This document shows, one piece after another, positions 1-8,539 of a stretch of DNA of 64,000 bases. The notes beneath the pieces are model-generated. The model searched no databases. It saw nothing but the letters and a program-made list of their open reading frames with translations, and had not been told where the DNA came from. The stretch spans positions 124,001-188,000 of the forward strand of contig JANXTR010000045.1 in assembly GCA_025352325.1 (NCBI GenBank), given 5' to 3'. Position 1 is the stretch's first letter; every line of letters begins with the position of its first letter. Source of the DNA: Microbacteriaceae bacterium. GTDB taxonomy: Bacteria > Actinomycetota > Actinomycetes > Actinomycetales > Microbacteriaceae. Both the position numbers and the translations under genes were made by a program.

Positions 1-561
1 GGCCTCCACCTCGAACACGCTGAGCTTGAGCTGCTCGCTGGCGGTCGCCCGTCGCACCGAGTGCGCGATGCCCTCGTGCTCGAGCAGCCAAGACTTGGTC
101 GAGATGCCCGCGCCGCCGCTGTAGCCGGTGATCCGGCCGTCGCTGCCGAGGACGCGGTGGCACGGGACGATGATCGGGATCGGGTTGGCTCCGACCGCGC
201 CGCCGACGGCACGCCCCGCTGTCGCCCTGCCGGTGGCCATGCCGAGCTCGCCGTACGAGATGACCTCGCCGAAGTCGAGGGCGACCAGCTGTTCCCAGAC
301 GGCGAGTTGGAAGGCGGTGCCGGCGAGGGAGAGGGGGAGGTCGAAATCCCGCCGGTGACCGGCGAAGTACTCGGCGAGCTGCCCGGCGGCACGGTCGAGC
401 ACGGCATCGCCCTGCTCGGGCAGGGCGTCCCCGGGGAGCATGCCGTCTTTCTCGATGGACAGCGAGACGATGGCCTCGCCGTTGCCGATGACCTCGATGC
501 GGCCGATGGGGCTCTCGAGACGACGGAGGTGCGTGGGGGCGGGCGTTGTGGTCGTGTTCAT
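1..561 (-). CDS. ogt: Methylated-DNA--protein-cysteine methyltransferase (partial)
   Basis: Suicide repair protein that moves the alkyl group from O6-alkylguanine to its own cysteine. Translation from the ATG at 561 gives 187 codons with no stop before the window edge, so the C-terminus is missing. The active-site motif PCHRV is present inside NPIPIIVPCHRVLG, followed by the usual glycine-rich GRITGYSGG loop and a WLLEHEG helix, which is near where many family members end; about 23 residues continue past it. It has the short Ogt form without an Ada regulatory domain. The gene is divergent from the aldo/keto reductase at 667. The family is clear; only the end is unseen. Confidence 0.9.
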   Translation of the reverse strand, partial: MNTTTTPAPTHLRRLESPIGRIEVIGNGEAIVSLSIEKDGMLPGDALPEQGDAVLDRAAGQLAEYFAGHRRDFDLPLSLAGTAFQLAVWEQLVALDFGEVISYGELGMATGRATAGRAVGGAVGANPIPIIVPCHRVLGSDGRITGYSGGAGISTKSWLLEHEGIAHSVRRATASEQLKLSVFEVEA

Positions 562-666
562 GGTTCGAGAGTAGACCGCGCCCGCGACACGTCCTCGCGG
601 GAATCGGACATGGCGCAGAACCTCACCCGGGCGGTCTTGTGGAGGACGGGAGCCTAGGCTGAATCC

Positions 667-1620
667 ATGGATATGCGCCCCCTCGGACTCTCTGATCTCA
701 CGGTCTCGGTCATCGGCCTCGGCTGCAACAACTTCGGCAGGCCGGATACGGCGAGCCAGGAGCAGGCGGGCACGAACGCGGTCGTCGACGCCGCGATCGA
801 GGCGGGAGTGACGTTCTTCGACACGGCCGACGTGTACGGTGCCGAGTACGGGATGAGCGAGACCCAGCTGGGCATCGCCCTAGCGGGCAAGCGTGGTCGG
901 ATCATCGTGGCCACGAAGTTCGGTCACACCGGGATGACGTCCCCGATCCCAGGGGCGAAGGGTTCGCCCGAGTACATCCGCACCGCGGTCGAAGGCTCCC
1001 TGCGACGACTGAAGACCGACTACATCGACCTCTATCAGCAGCACACGCCCGACGATGAGACGCCGATCGACGAGACGCTCGGTGCACTCGACGAACTCGT
1101 GCGCGAGGGCAAGGTGCGCGCGATCGGCAACTCGAACTTCAGCGCCGAGCAGATCGAGAGCGCCGACTCCGACGCCAGCCACCGTGGGACCGTCCGCTTC
1201 GTCTCGGCGCAGAACGAGTACAACCTGCTTGCCCGCCGCGTCGAGGTCGAGGAGCTGCCTGCGGTCACGGCGGCCAAGATGGGCTTCCTGCCGTTCTTTC
1301 CGCTGGCCAATGGCCTGTTCACCGGCAAGTTCACGAAGGACGACCGTCCCGCCGACTCCCGCATCGCCCGCACCCGTCCGCACATCGCCGACGACGCACC
1401 CTGGAGTGCGATCGAGGCCTACCGCGCCTTCTGCGATGCCCGCGGGATCTCGATGTTGCAGGGGACGTTCGGATGGCTCCTCTCGCGGCCGTCGCTCACG
1501 AGCGTCATCGCCGGCGCCACGCGGCCCGAGCAGATCACGCAGAACGCCTCGGCGGGCAACGGCTGGAGGCCGACACCCGCCGAGGCGGAGGAGATCGATG
1601 ACTTTTTCCCGCTGAAGTAG
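667..1620 (+). CDS. Aldo/keto reductase
   Basis: A 317-residue NAD(P)H-dependent oxidoreductase of the TIM-barrel AKR superfamily. The catalytic tetrad is readable: Asp52 and Tyr57 in FFDTADVYG, Lys84 in VATKFG and His126 in YQQHTPDD. The C-terminal cofactor region (SVIAGATRPEQI) is also typical of the YajO/Tas-like branch that acts on small aldehydes. The substrate cannot be told from sequence. The start is the ATG at 667; a second ATG two codons on (673) is possible. It stands alone, divergent from ogt and convergent with the YceI gene. Confidence 0.88.
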   Translation: MDMRPLGLSDLTVSVIGLGCNNFGRPDTASQEQAGTNAVVDAAIEAGVTFFDTADVYGAEYGMSETQLGIALAGKRGRIIVATKFGHTGMTSPIPGAKGSPEYIRTAVEGSLRRLKTDYIDLYQQHTPDDETPIDETLGALDELVREGKVRAIGNSNFSAEQIESADSDASHRGTVRFVSAQNEYNLLARRVEVEELPAVTAAKMGFLPFFPLANGLFTGKFTKDDRPADSRIARTRPHIADDAPWSAIEAYRAFCDARGISMLQGTFGWLLSRPSLTSVIAGATRPEQITQNASAGNGWRPTPAEAEEIDDFFPLK

Positions 1621-1640
1621 CGGAAGGGGACGGGGGCGGG

Positions 1641-2228
1641 CTACGCGGCCGCGCCGTCCTCCGGCTGCAGGACGACCTGGACGTCCAGGTTGATCGTCAC
1701 GTCGTCACCGAGCGTGAAGCCGCCGGCCTCGAGGGCCGCGTTCCAGCTGACACCGAAGTCGTGACGGTTGATCTTCGTCGACACGTTCGCGCCGGCCTTC
1801 GTCTGTCCGTAGCCGTCGGTGACGATGCCGCCGAACTCTCCCTTCAGGGTCACGGACTTGGTCACACCGCGCAGGGTCAGGTCGCCGACGAGGTTGAAGT
1901 GGTCGCCGTCGACCGTGATGCCGGTCGACGTGAACGTCATCGTCGGGTGCTCCTCGATGAGGAAGAAGTCGCTCGAGAGGAGGTGGCCGTCGCGCTGGGC
2001 CTGGCCAGTGGTGACCGAGGCGACGTCGACGGTGGCGACGACGCTGATCTGGCTCGGGTCCTCGGGGGTGACGACCGTCACGTCGAAGGCCTGGAACGAG
2101 CCGCGGACCTTGCTGATGGCGAGATGGCGGACCGAGAAGGTGAGCTCCGAGTGCGTCGGGTCGAGCTTCCAGGTGCCGGTGCGGTAGTCGGAGCGAGTGG
2201 CGAGATTAGGTGTCATGTCATTGATCAA
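1641..2228 (-). CDS. YceI-family lipid-binding protein
   Basis: A 195-residue YceI domain, a lipocalin-like beta-barrel that in studied relatives binds polyisoprenoid or amide lipids. The hallmark N-terminal pattern GTWKLDPTHSELTFSVRH is present, and the repeated beta-strand pattern (DLTLRGVTKSVTL, near residue 120) fits the family. No signal peptide is seen, so a cytoplasmic location is likely, as in many actinobacterial members. It sits just downstream of tspO on the same strand (50-base gap); the two could be co-transcribed, but that is inference. Confidence 0.85.
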   Translation of the reverse strand: MINDMTPNLATRSDYRTGTWKLDPTHSELTFSVRHLAISKVRGSFQAFDVTVVTPEDPSQISVVATVDVASVTTGQAQRDGHLLSSDFFLIEEHPTMTFTSTGITVDGDHFNLVGDLTLRGVTKSVTLKGEFGGIVTDGYGQTKAGANVSTKINRHDFGVSWNAALEAGGFTLGDDVTINLDVQVVLQPEDGAAA

Positions 2229-2278
2229 TCACATCGGGATGCCGCCTATTCCCGTTTTCGGTGACGTGTCACGTTTTG

Positions 2279-2821
2279 TTACCTCGTGTTCATGACCGCC
2301 AGAGCCACGTTCAGCGTCGTGGCGTACAGCACCCACGCCCAGTAGGGGATCAGCAGCACCGCCGCGAGGTGTCGTTTCGGCCAGAAGTTGATCATTGTGA
2401 CCAGCACCATCACGTCGATCGCCACGATAATCGCCAGCGCGATCCACAGGGCACTCGCGCCGATCACCGGGTAGAGGCCGAAGAAGAACGGGGTCCAGAG
2501 CGCGTTCAACACGAGCTGGACGATGTACGCCGTCAGCGCGGGACGCACCTCGGTGCGGTGCCGCTCACGCCACACCAGCCAGGCGGACACCGACATCAGC
2601 GTGTACAGCACCGTCCAGACCGGGCCGAAGATGACGTTCGGCGGCGTCCAAAAAGCCTTGCCGGCGTCTGCGTACCAGCCGTTGACGTTCCCGATGGTCG
2701 AGATGCCGCCGAGGGCGGCGACGCCGAACGAGATGGCCAGAAAGGCGGAGAGAACCAGCGCCGAGATCAGTTTCGGACGCGCGGAATCCGCAGTGCCTGG
2801 TGGCGAGACGAGTGTCGACAT
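2279..2821 (-). CDS. tspO: TspO/MBR family membrane protein
   Basis: A 180-residue membrane protein with about five hydrophobic helices. The family features are visible: NGWYADAGKAFWTPPNVIFGP followed by VWTVLY, with the Trp and Pro residues that line the porphyrin/ligand pocket, and a late FWPKRHLAAVLLIPYWAWV segment. TspO proteins bind porphyrins and isoprenoid-like ligands and are linked to stress and tetrapyrrole handling; the exact role here is unknown. The N-terminus is about 20 residues longer than the minimal family form. It lies upstream of the YceI gene on the same strand. Confidence 0.88.
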   Translation of the reverse strand: MSTLVSPPGTADSARPKLISALVLSAFLAISFGVAALGGISTIGNVNGWYADAGKAFWTPPNVIFGPVWTVLYTLMSVSAWLVWRERHRTEVRPALTAYIVQLVLNALWTPFFFGLYPVIGASALWIALAIIVAIDVMVLVTMINFWPKRHLAAVLLIPYWAWVLYATTLNVALAVMNTR

Positions 2822-2921
2822 GGGTACCCCCTTGCTCCTTACGATAAGACGCCGGGGAACCGACCGAGCGGACTGTCAGCCCCTGTCCAGCGGACTGTCA
2901 CGGCGAGAGGATCAGCAGACC

Positions 2922-4280
2922 TCAGTGCCCGACGAGCGGCCCCATGACACGCGCGGTCAGGGACGGCCGCCCCGTGAGGCGCTCCTCCGCATCGGCGACG
3001 GACATCGCCGTCATGCCGGCGTTCGCCCCGGCGAAACGCAGAGGTTCCGGCTCCCAGTCCGGCGAGCGGTGGTTGACCCACGGGAGTCGGGTGAGTTCGG
3101 TATCGGCTCCGGTGAGGAGGTCGGCGAGGGTGCGCCCGGCGAGGTTGGTGGTGCTCAGGCCGTCGCCGACGTAACCGCCCGCGCTCGCGATCCGGGTGGC
3201 GGGGTCGAAGTTCGCGCTCGCGTGCCAGTCGCGCGGGACCCCGAGCGGGCCGCCCCAGCGGTGGGTGATCGCGGCATCCGCAACCGAGGGGAACAGCTCG
3301 CGCAGGGCCGTGCGCAGGTGCTCGAAGACGCGCGGCGAGCGGTCGTAGTTGGGTCGGATCGAACTGCCCCAGTGGTACCGGGCACCGCGCCCCCCGAAGG
3401 CGAAGCGGTTGTCGGCGGTGCGCTGGCCGTAGATCAGCAGATGCCGAAAGTCGCAGAACGTCTGCCCGTGCTCGAGCCCGATCTCGTCCCAGAAGGCCTC
3501 GGGCAGCGGCTCCGTGGCGATCATGAGCGAGTAGAGAGGCAGGATCCGCCGATGGCTCTGCGGCAGCGTCGCTCCGTAGCCCTCGGTGGCCAGCACGATC
3601 CGGTCGGCCGTGACCGTGCCGCGGTTCGTGGTGACCCGGCCTGGGGCCCAGTCGAGCACCTCGGTCTGCTCGGCGACCGTGGCACCCCGCCGTTCGACGG
3701 CCGACGCCAGTCCCCGCACCAGCTTGGCCGGATGCACGCGCGCGCAGGCCGGATCGAAGGAGGCGCCGAGGGCGCCTGCGGCCCGCACCCGTGTGGAATC
3801 CCAGAGTTCTAGCGCGTCGGCCCCGAAACCGGCGGCCTCCTCGACCTCGGCTTCGGCGGCCCGCCACTGCACGGCCGACCGCGCGTAGGCGACGGTGCCG
3901 CCCTTCACGTAGTCGGCGTCGATTCCTGCCTCGGATGCCGCCCGCCCCACCTCGTCGACGGTGTCGACCATCGCGCGCCGCATGGCGATCGCGGCCGGGC
4001 GCCCGTGCTGCCGCGCGAGTGACGCCGTGGAGCGCGGGAATAGCGCGCTGCACCACCCGCCGTTGCGGCCCGAGGCGCCGAACCCGGCGATCTCCTTCTC
4101 GAGTACGACGATTGTGACGTTCGGCTCTCGCTGCTGCAGGTACCAGGCCGTCCACAGTCCGGTCAGGCCGCCGCCGATGATGGCGACGTCGGCATCCGTG
4201 TCACCGGCCAGCGGCGCCCGCGCAGCGAGCGCGCCGTCCGGAAGCGAGTCGTGCCAGTACGAGAGCTGCGAGTAGTTCAG
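2922..4280 (-). CDS. FAD-dependent amine oxidoreductase (PuuB/DAO type), apparent CTG start
   Basis: A 452-residue flavoprotein of the DAO family. The dinucleotide-binding motif AIIGGGLTGLWTAWYL is near residue 35, followed by ASGRNGGW, which marks the branch containing gamma-glutamylputrescine oxidase. No ATG, GTG or TTG lies in frame upstream of this conserved N-terminus, but the CTG at 4278-4280 overlaps the stop of the upstream transaminase as CTGA and has a GGAG ribosome site six bases before it. Starting at the internal ATG at 3983 would delete the FAD motif. It probably removes an amino group from putrescine or a derivative, with the neighbouring transaminase and dehydrogenase. A sequencing error at the start codon is the alternative. 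Confidence 0.8.
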   Translation of the reverse strand: MNYSQLSYWHDSLPDGALAARAPLAGDTDADVAIIGGGLTGLWTAWYLQQREPNVTIVVLEKEIAGFGASGRNGGWCSALFPRSTASLARQHGRPAAIAMRRAMVDTVDEVGRAASEAGIDADYVKGGTVAYARSAVQWRAAEAEVEEAAGFGADALELWDSTRVRAAGALGASFDPACARVHPAKLVRGLASAVERRGATVAEQTEVLDWAPGRVTTNRGTVTADRIVLATEGYGATLPQSHRRILPLYSLMIATEPLPEAFWDEIGLEHGQTFCDFRHLLIYGQRTADNRFAFGGRGARYHWGSSIRPNYDRSPRVFEHLRTALRELFPSVADAAITHRWGGPLGVPRDWHASANFDPATRIASAGGYVGDGLSTTNLAGRTLADLLTGADTELTRLPWVNHRSPDWEPEPLRFAGANAGMTAMSVADAEERLTGRPSLTARVMGPLVGH

Positions 4281-5692
4281 AGCCGACTCCAGGCCTCGCT
4301 CAGCACCCCGCGCAGGATGCTCTCGATCTCGTCGAACTCCTTCGGTCCGATCGTCAGCGGGGGGGCGAGCTGCACGACGGGGTCGCCACGGTCGTCGGCG
4401 CGGCAGTACAGCCCGGCGTCGAATAGCGCCTTCGAGAGGAAGCCGCGCAGCAGTCGCTCCGACTCGTCGTCGTCGAAGGTGGCCTTGGTGGCCTTGTCTT
4501 TCACGAGTTCAATGCCGAAGAAGTAGCCGTCACCGCGCACGTCGCCGACGATCGGCAGGTCAAGCAGCTTCTCGAGACTGGCGCGAAAAATCGGTGAGTT
4601 CTCGCGCACGTGCTCGTTGAGCCTCTCCTCCTCGAAGATGTTGAGGTTCTCGAGGGCCACGGCGGCCGAGACGGGATGCCCGCCGAAGGTGTAGCCGTGA
4701 TAAAAGCTTGTTGTGCCGTGGCGGAAGGGCTCGTAGATCTTGTCGCTGATGATGGTCGCGCCGATCGGGGAGTAGCCGGAGGTCATCCCCTTCGCGCAGG
4801 TGATCATGTCGGGCACGTAGCCGTACTCGTCGCAGGCGAACATGTGGCCGATGCGTCCGAAGGCGCAGATCACCTCGTCGCTGACCAGGAGCACGTCGTA
4901 CTTGTCGCAGATGGCACGCACCTGCTGGAAGTAGCCGGGCGGGGGCGGGAAGCATCCGCCGGAGTTCTGCACCGGCTCGAGGAACACCGCGGCAACCGTC
5001 TCGGGGCCTTCGAAGAGGATCATCTCCTCGATCCGGTTGGCCGCCCAGACGCCGAACTCGATCTCGGTGCCGGTGAAGCCCATCTCCTCGGCGCGGTAGT
5101 AGTTGGTGTTCGGCACGCGGAAGCCGCCGGGCACGAGGGGCTCGAACATCTCCTTCATGGCGGGGATGCCAGTGATCGCTAGGGCGCCCTGCGGCGTGCC
5201 GTGGTAGGCGACGTTGCGCGAGATGACCTTGTGCTTTGTGGGCCGGCCCTGCAGCTTCCAGTAGTACTTGGCCAGCTTGAAGGCGGTCTCCACGGCTTCG
5301 CCGCCGCCGGTGGAGAAGAAGACGCGGTTGAGGTCGCCGGGCGCGTAGTCGGCGAGGCGGTCGGCGAGCTCGATGGCAGCCGGATGCGCGTACGACCAGA
5401 TCGGGAAGAAGGCGAGCTCCTCGGCCTGCTTCGCGGCGGTCTCCGCCAGACGGCGGCGACCGTGGCCGGCGTTCACGACGAACAGGCCGGAGAGCCCGTC
5501 GAAGTACTTCTTGCCTGTGGAGTCCCAGATGTGGTGACCCTCGCCCTTGACGATGATCGGGACGCCGTTGGCTTCGGCCGCGGACTGGCGGGAGAAGTGC
5601 ATCCAGAGATGGTCTTTCGCCATCTGCTGCAGCTCGGCGTCGGTGTGCTTGCCGGTCGTGGTGAACGGCGCCGTCGGGGTATGTGTGGACAT
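4277..5692 (-). CDS. Class-III aminotransferase, putrescine/diamine-pyruvate type
   Basis: A 471-residue PLP-dependent fold-type I transaminase. The pyridoxal-binding lysine lies in TCAKGMTSGYSPIGA, preceded by the LVSDEVICAFGR aspartate motif; the N-terminal WMHFSRQS and GHHIWDSTGKKYFDGLSG segments resemble the SpuC/omega-transaminase branch that uses diamines or beta-alanine with pyruvate. It would convert putrescine to 4-aminobutanal (1-pyrroline). The stop overlaps the proposed CTG start of the FAD oxidase, so the two are translationally coupled. The Lrp/AsnC gene lies 9 bases upstream on the same strand. Substrate is inferred from the neighbours, not proven. Confidence 0.85.
   Translation of the reverse strand: MSTHTPTAPFTTTGKHTDAELQQMAKDHLWMHFSRQSAAEANGVPIIVKGEGHHIWDSTGKKYFDGLSGLFVVNAGHGRRRLAETAAKQAEELAFFPIWSYAHPAAIELADRLADYAPGDLNRVFFSTGGGEAVETAFKLAKYYWKLQGRPTKHKVISRNVAYHGTPQGALAITGIPAMKEMFEPLVPGGFRVPNTNYYRAEEMGFTGTEIEFGVWAANRIEEMILFEGPETVAAVFLEPVQNSGGCFPPPPGYFQQVRAICDKYDVLLVSDEVICAFGRIGHMFACDEYGYVPDMITCAKGMTSGYSPIGATIISDKIYEPFRHGTTSFYHGYTFGGHPVSAAVALENLNIFEEERLNEHVRENSPIFRASLEKLLDLPIVGDVRGDGYFFGIELVKDKATKATFDDDESERLLRGFLSKALFDAGLYCRADDRGDPVVQLAPPLTIGPKEFDEIESILRGVLSEAWSRL
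4287..4290 (-). promoter_or_regulatory. Ribosome binding site for the CTG start
   Basis: GGAG on the minus strand, exactly six bases upstream of the CTG at 4278-4280, inside the 3' end of the transaminase gene. It is the main support for starting the FAD oxidase at that CTG. Confidence 0.55.
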
Positions 5693-5701
5693 ATCTGTTC
5701 C

Positions 5702-6169
5702 TTACCTGGTTCCCCAGTTGTAGAACTGCTTGTGCAGCCGGAGGTAGACGAAGGTCTCGGTGGACTGCACGCCCTCGATCCCTCGGATCCGCTTGTTGAG
5801 AAGCTCGATCAGGTCGTCGTCGTTCTCGCAAACAACCTCCGCGAGGATGTCGAAGCTACCCGCGGTCAGCACGACGTAGTCGACGGCCGGGATCTCGCCG
5901 AGGAGCATCGCGACGCGGGTGGTGTCGCCAGCGACCCGGATGCCGATCATCGCCTGGCGGTAGAAGCCGAGCTGCATCGGGTCGGTAACGGCGACGACCT
6001 GCATGACGCCGGACTCCTGCAGCTTCTGCACGCGCTGGCGCACGGCGGCCTCGCTGAGTCCGACGGCCTTGCCGATCTCGGCGTACGAGCGCCGGCCGTC
6101 GGTCTGCAACTGCTCGATGATGGCCTTCGAGACGTCATCGAGGACGAGAGGCTTGGGGCGGGCCGGCAT
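5702..6169 (-). CDS. Lrp/AsnC-family transcriptional regulator
   Basis: A 155-residue regulator with an N-terminal winged helix-turn-helix (IIEQLQTDGRRSYAEIGKAV and SEAAVRQRVQKL, about residues 15-50) and a C-terminal RAM ligand-binding domain (GIRVAGDTTRV through GSFDILAEVVCEND). These proteins sense amino acids or related metabolites. It is the first gene of the minus-strand group with the transaminase and FAD oxidase and is divergent from the aldehyde dehydrogenase at 6294, so it most likely controls putrescine/GABA use from the shared 124-base region. Confidence 0.9.
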   Translation of the reverse strand: MPARPKPLVLDDVSKAIIEQLQTDGRRSYAEIGKAVGLSEAAVRQRVQKLQESGVMQVVAVTDPMQLGFYRQAMIGIRVAGDTTRVAMLLGEIPAVDYVVLTAGSFDILAEVVCENDDDLIELLNKRIRGIEGVQSTETFVYLRLHKQFYNWGTR

Positions 6170-6186
6170 GGCTCGATTCTGTCAGC

Positions 6187-6245
6187 CGGAATCGGCGCAT
6201 ACAAGCGAATCCGCACTGTTGCGGCCCTCGAAGTGACGGAATCGG
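6187..6245. promoter_or_regulatory. Possible regulator sites in divergent promoter region
   Basis: Two exact copies of CGGAATCGG (6187-6195 and 6237-6245), 50 bases apart, lie between the divergent Lrp/AsnC gene and aldehyde dehydrogenase. A spacing near five helical turns would put both copies on one face of the DNA, as multimeric Lrp-type proteins often need. This is pattern-based only; no binding motif for this regulator is known to me. Confidence 0.3.
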
Positions 6246-6293
6246 TGGTAATCGCCCTGGTTTTCACTGGCATCGTCACCGTATTCTGATCGC

Positions 6294-7730
6294 ATGGCTG
6301 AGCGCACCCTCAAAAACTTCATCAACGGCGAGTACGTGGACGCGAAGGGTGACAGCTCGTTCGACGTGATCGACCCGGCGACCGAGCAGAGCTACGCGCT
6401 CTCACCCGTTTCGGGGAAGCAGGACGTGGATGACGCCTTCGCCGCCGCCGCGACCGCGTTCGAGACCTGGGGCGAGACGACCCCGTCCGAGCGCCAGCTG
6501 GCTCTCTTCCGCATCGCGGACGTCATGGAGCAGCGCGCCGACGAGTTCGCCGATCTCGAGTCGCAGGACACGGGGAAGCCGCGCGCCAGTCTCGTCACCG
6601 ACGAGATCATGCTCTCGGTCGACCAGATCCGTTTCTTCGCCGGCGCCGCGCGCGTGCTCGAGGGGCGCGCATCCGGGGAGTACCTGGCCGACCACACGAG
6701 TTCGATCCGCCGCGAGCCGATCGGCGTGATCGGCCAGGTCACCCCGTGGAACTACCCGCTCAACATGGCGGTCTGGAAAATCGCCCCTGCGATCGCCGCG
6801 GGCAACACCACCGTGCTGAAGCCATCGGACACCACGCCCCAGTCGACGCTGCTGCTCGCCGAGATCGCCGCCGAGTTCCTGCCCAAGGGCGTGCTCAACG
6901 TCATCACCGGCGACCGCACGACCGGCGGCGCGATGATCGATCACAAGACGCCGCAGATGGTGTCGATCACCGGCTCGGTGCGCGCCGGCATGGAGGTCGC
7001 GAAAGCCGCGGCCAACGATCTGAAGCGCGTCCACCTGGAGCTCGGCGGCAAGGCCCCGGTGATCGTGTTCGACGATGCCGACATCGAGAAGGCCGTCGAG
7101 GGTATCGCGATCGCCGGCTACTTTAATGCCGGGCAGGACTGCACGGCGGCCACCCGCATCCTGGTGCAGGAGGGTGTGCACGATGCCTTCGTCGCCGCCA
7201 TGACCGCGTATGTGAACGCGAACGTGATCACGGGCGACCCGCACGACGCCGACACCTTCTACGGACCGGTCAACAACGCGAACCAGTTCGAGCGCGTGCT
7301 CGGCGTGATCGACGCGCTGCCGTCGAACGCCGAGATCCAGACCGGGGGCGTGCGCAAGGACGGCGCGGGCTACTTCATCCTGCCGACCGTCGTGAGCGGC
7401 TTGAAGCAGACGGATGACGCGGTGCAGAACGAGATCTTCGGACCGGTCATCACCATCCAGAAGTTCACCGACGACGCCACCGCGCTGGCCTGGGCCAACG
7501 GGGTGCAGTACGGGCTGTCGTCGAGCGTGTGGACGAAGGATCACGGCCGCGCGATGCGGTTCGCCAAGCACCTCGACTTCGGTTGCGTTTGGATCAACAC
7601 CCACATCCCGCTGGTGGCCGAGATGCCGCACGGCGGGTTCAAACACTCCGGATACGGGAAGGACCTCTCGATGTACGGCTTCGAGGACTACACCCGCATC
7701 AAGCACGTGATGTCGTACATCGGCGGGTGA
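6294..7730 (+). CDS. Aldehyde dehydrogenase, gamma-aminobutyraldehyde type
   Basis: A 478-residue NAD(P)-dependent aldehyde dehydrogenase. The general base Glu249 is in LELGGKAP and the nucleophile Cys283 in NAGQDCTAATR; this QDCTA context is characteristic of aminobutyraldehyde/betaine-type dehydrogenases. The substrate-tunnel and cofactor motifs (GQVTPWNYPL, ITGSVRAG) are intact. It would oxidise 4-aminobutanal, made by the adjacent transaminase or FAD oxidase, to GABA. The gene is divergent from the Lrp/AsnC regulator. Other amino-aldehydes are possible substrates. Confidence 0.88.
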   Translation: MAERTLKNFINGEYVDAKGDSSFDVIDPATEQSYALSPVSGKQDVDDAFAAAATAFETWGETTPSERQLALFRIADVMEQRADEFADLESQDTGKPRASLVTDEIMLSVDQIRFFAGAARVLEGRASGEYLADHTSSIRREPIGVIGQVTPWNYPLNMAVWKIAPAIAAGNTTVLKPSDTTPQSTLLLAEIAAEFLPKGVLNVITGDRTTGGAMIDHKTPQMVSITGSVRAGMEVAKAAANDLKRVHLELGGKAPVIVFDDADIEKAVEGIAIAGYFNAGQDCTAATRILVQEGVHDAFVAAMTAYVNANVITGDPHDADTFYGPVNNANQFERVLGVIDALPSNAEIQTGGVRKDGAGYFILPTVVSGLKQTDDAVQNEIFGPVITIQKFTDDATALAWANGVQYGLSSSVWTKDHGRAMRFAKHLDFGCVWINTHIPLVAEMPHGGFKHSGYGKDLSMYGFEDYTRIKHVMSYIGG

Positions 7731-7798
7731 TCCCTCACGGCGAGCCGTGCTCGATGCTCCCGTTCTAGGGGGTCCGCCGTCCAGACCGGCGGAGGACA

Positions 7799-8524
7799 AT
7801 GTCGAGGATGAGTCCCGATCTCGATGACACCGTGGCGCGCCCGCCGCGCCGCGAAGTCGTCGAACGGGCCGCCGATCACCTGGACGTCGAGGACACCGTG
7901 ACCTGGACGCGTCCAGTTACCGCGCCGATCGAGTTGCCGTTGGTGGCGGGCATTGCGACCGCCGGCGCCGTCGATCCGAGTTCCGTTCCCGAGGCCACCA
8001 CCGTGCAGACGCCGCCCGCCCTCGTGGAGCCGCCGTCGACGACGGGCTCCGGCACCTGGTCGGGCGCCGCCTCCCGTCTTCCTCCTCTTCCTCCTCCGCC
8101 GGAGCTGGGGTCGGCGATCCCCGACGTGAGCGACAACATCTGGTCGGAGCCGATCCCCGACAAGCCGCTGCCGTTCCGCATTCTGCTCGACGACGGCACG
8201 CTCGTGCCCCTCGACCAGCCGGTGTACCTGGGCCGCAGGCCGAGCGTGCCGCGCATCCATCCGGGTGGCATGCCGCTGCTGGTGACCTTCGACTCGCCGC
8301 AGCGGGAGGTCTCGTCGACCCATCTCGAGCTCACCACCGTCGGCGGCGCCATCGTGGCCACCGACCTGAAGTCCACGAATGGCTCGATCGTGCGCGTTCC
8401 GGGCGCCGCTCCACATACGCTTCTGGGCGGGGAGTCCGCCGTTCTCACCCCCGGCACGGTTATCGAGCTGGGCGACGGCAACTCCATCGAACTGCTCCCG
8501 CCCGAGACCGACGGCGGCGACTGA
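7799..8524 (+). CDS. FHA-domain protein
   Basis: A 241-residue protein with a proline/alanine-rich, probably disordered first half (to about residue 110) and a C-terminal forkhead-associated domain. The FHA signature is visible: YLGRRPSVP near residue 143, SSTHLEL and DLKSTNGSIV, the residues that bind phosphothreonine. The start is supported by GGAGG seven bases upstream. As the first gene of the block 7799-25921 it probably reads the phosphorylation state set by the kinase at 9484. No membrane segment is seen. Confidence 0.88.
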   Translation: MSRMSPDLDDTVARPPRREVVERAADHLDVEDTVTWTRPVTAPIELPLVAGIATAGAVDPSSVPEATTVQTPPALVEPPSTTGSGTWSGAASRLPPLPPPPELGSAIPDVSDNIWSEPIPDKPLPFRILLDDGTLVPLDQPVYLGRRPSVPRIHPGGMPLLVTFDSPQREVSSTHLELTTVGGAIVATDLKSTNGSIVRVPGAAPHTLLGGESAVLTPGTVIELGDGNSIELLPPETDGGD

Positions 8525-8539
8525 CCGCAGAGGACCGCA

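Noticed and set aside
2523-3812. A 429-codon plus-strand frame over tspO and the FAD oxidase
   Set aside because: Both minus-strand genes have strong motifs; the plus-strand product has none.
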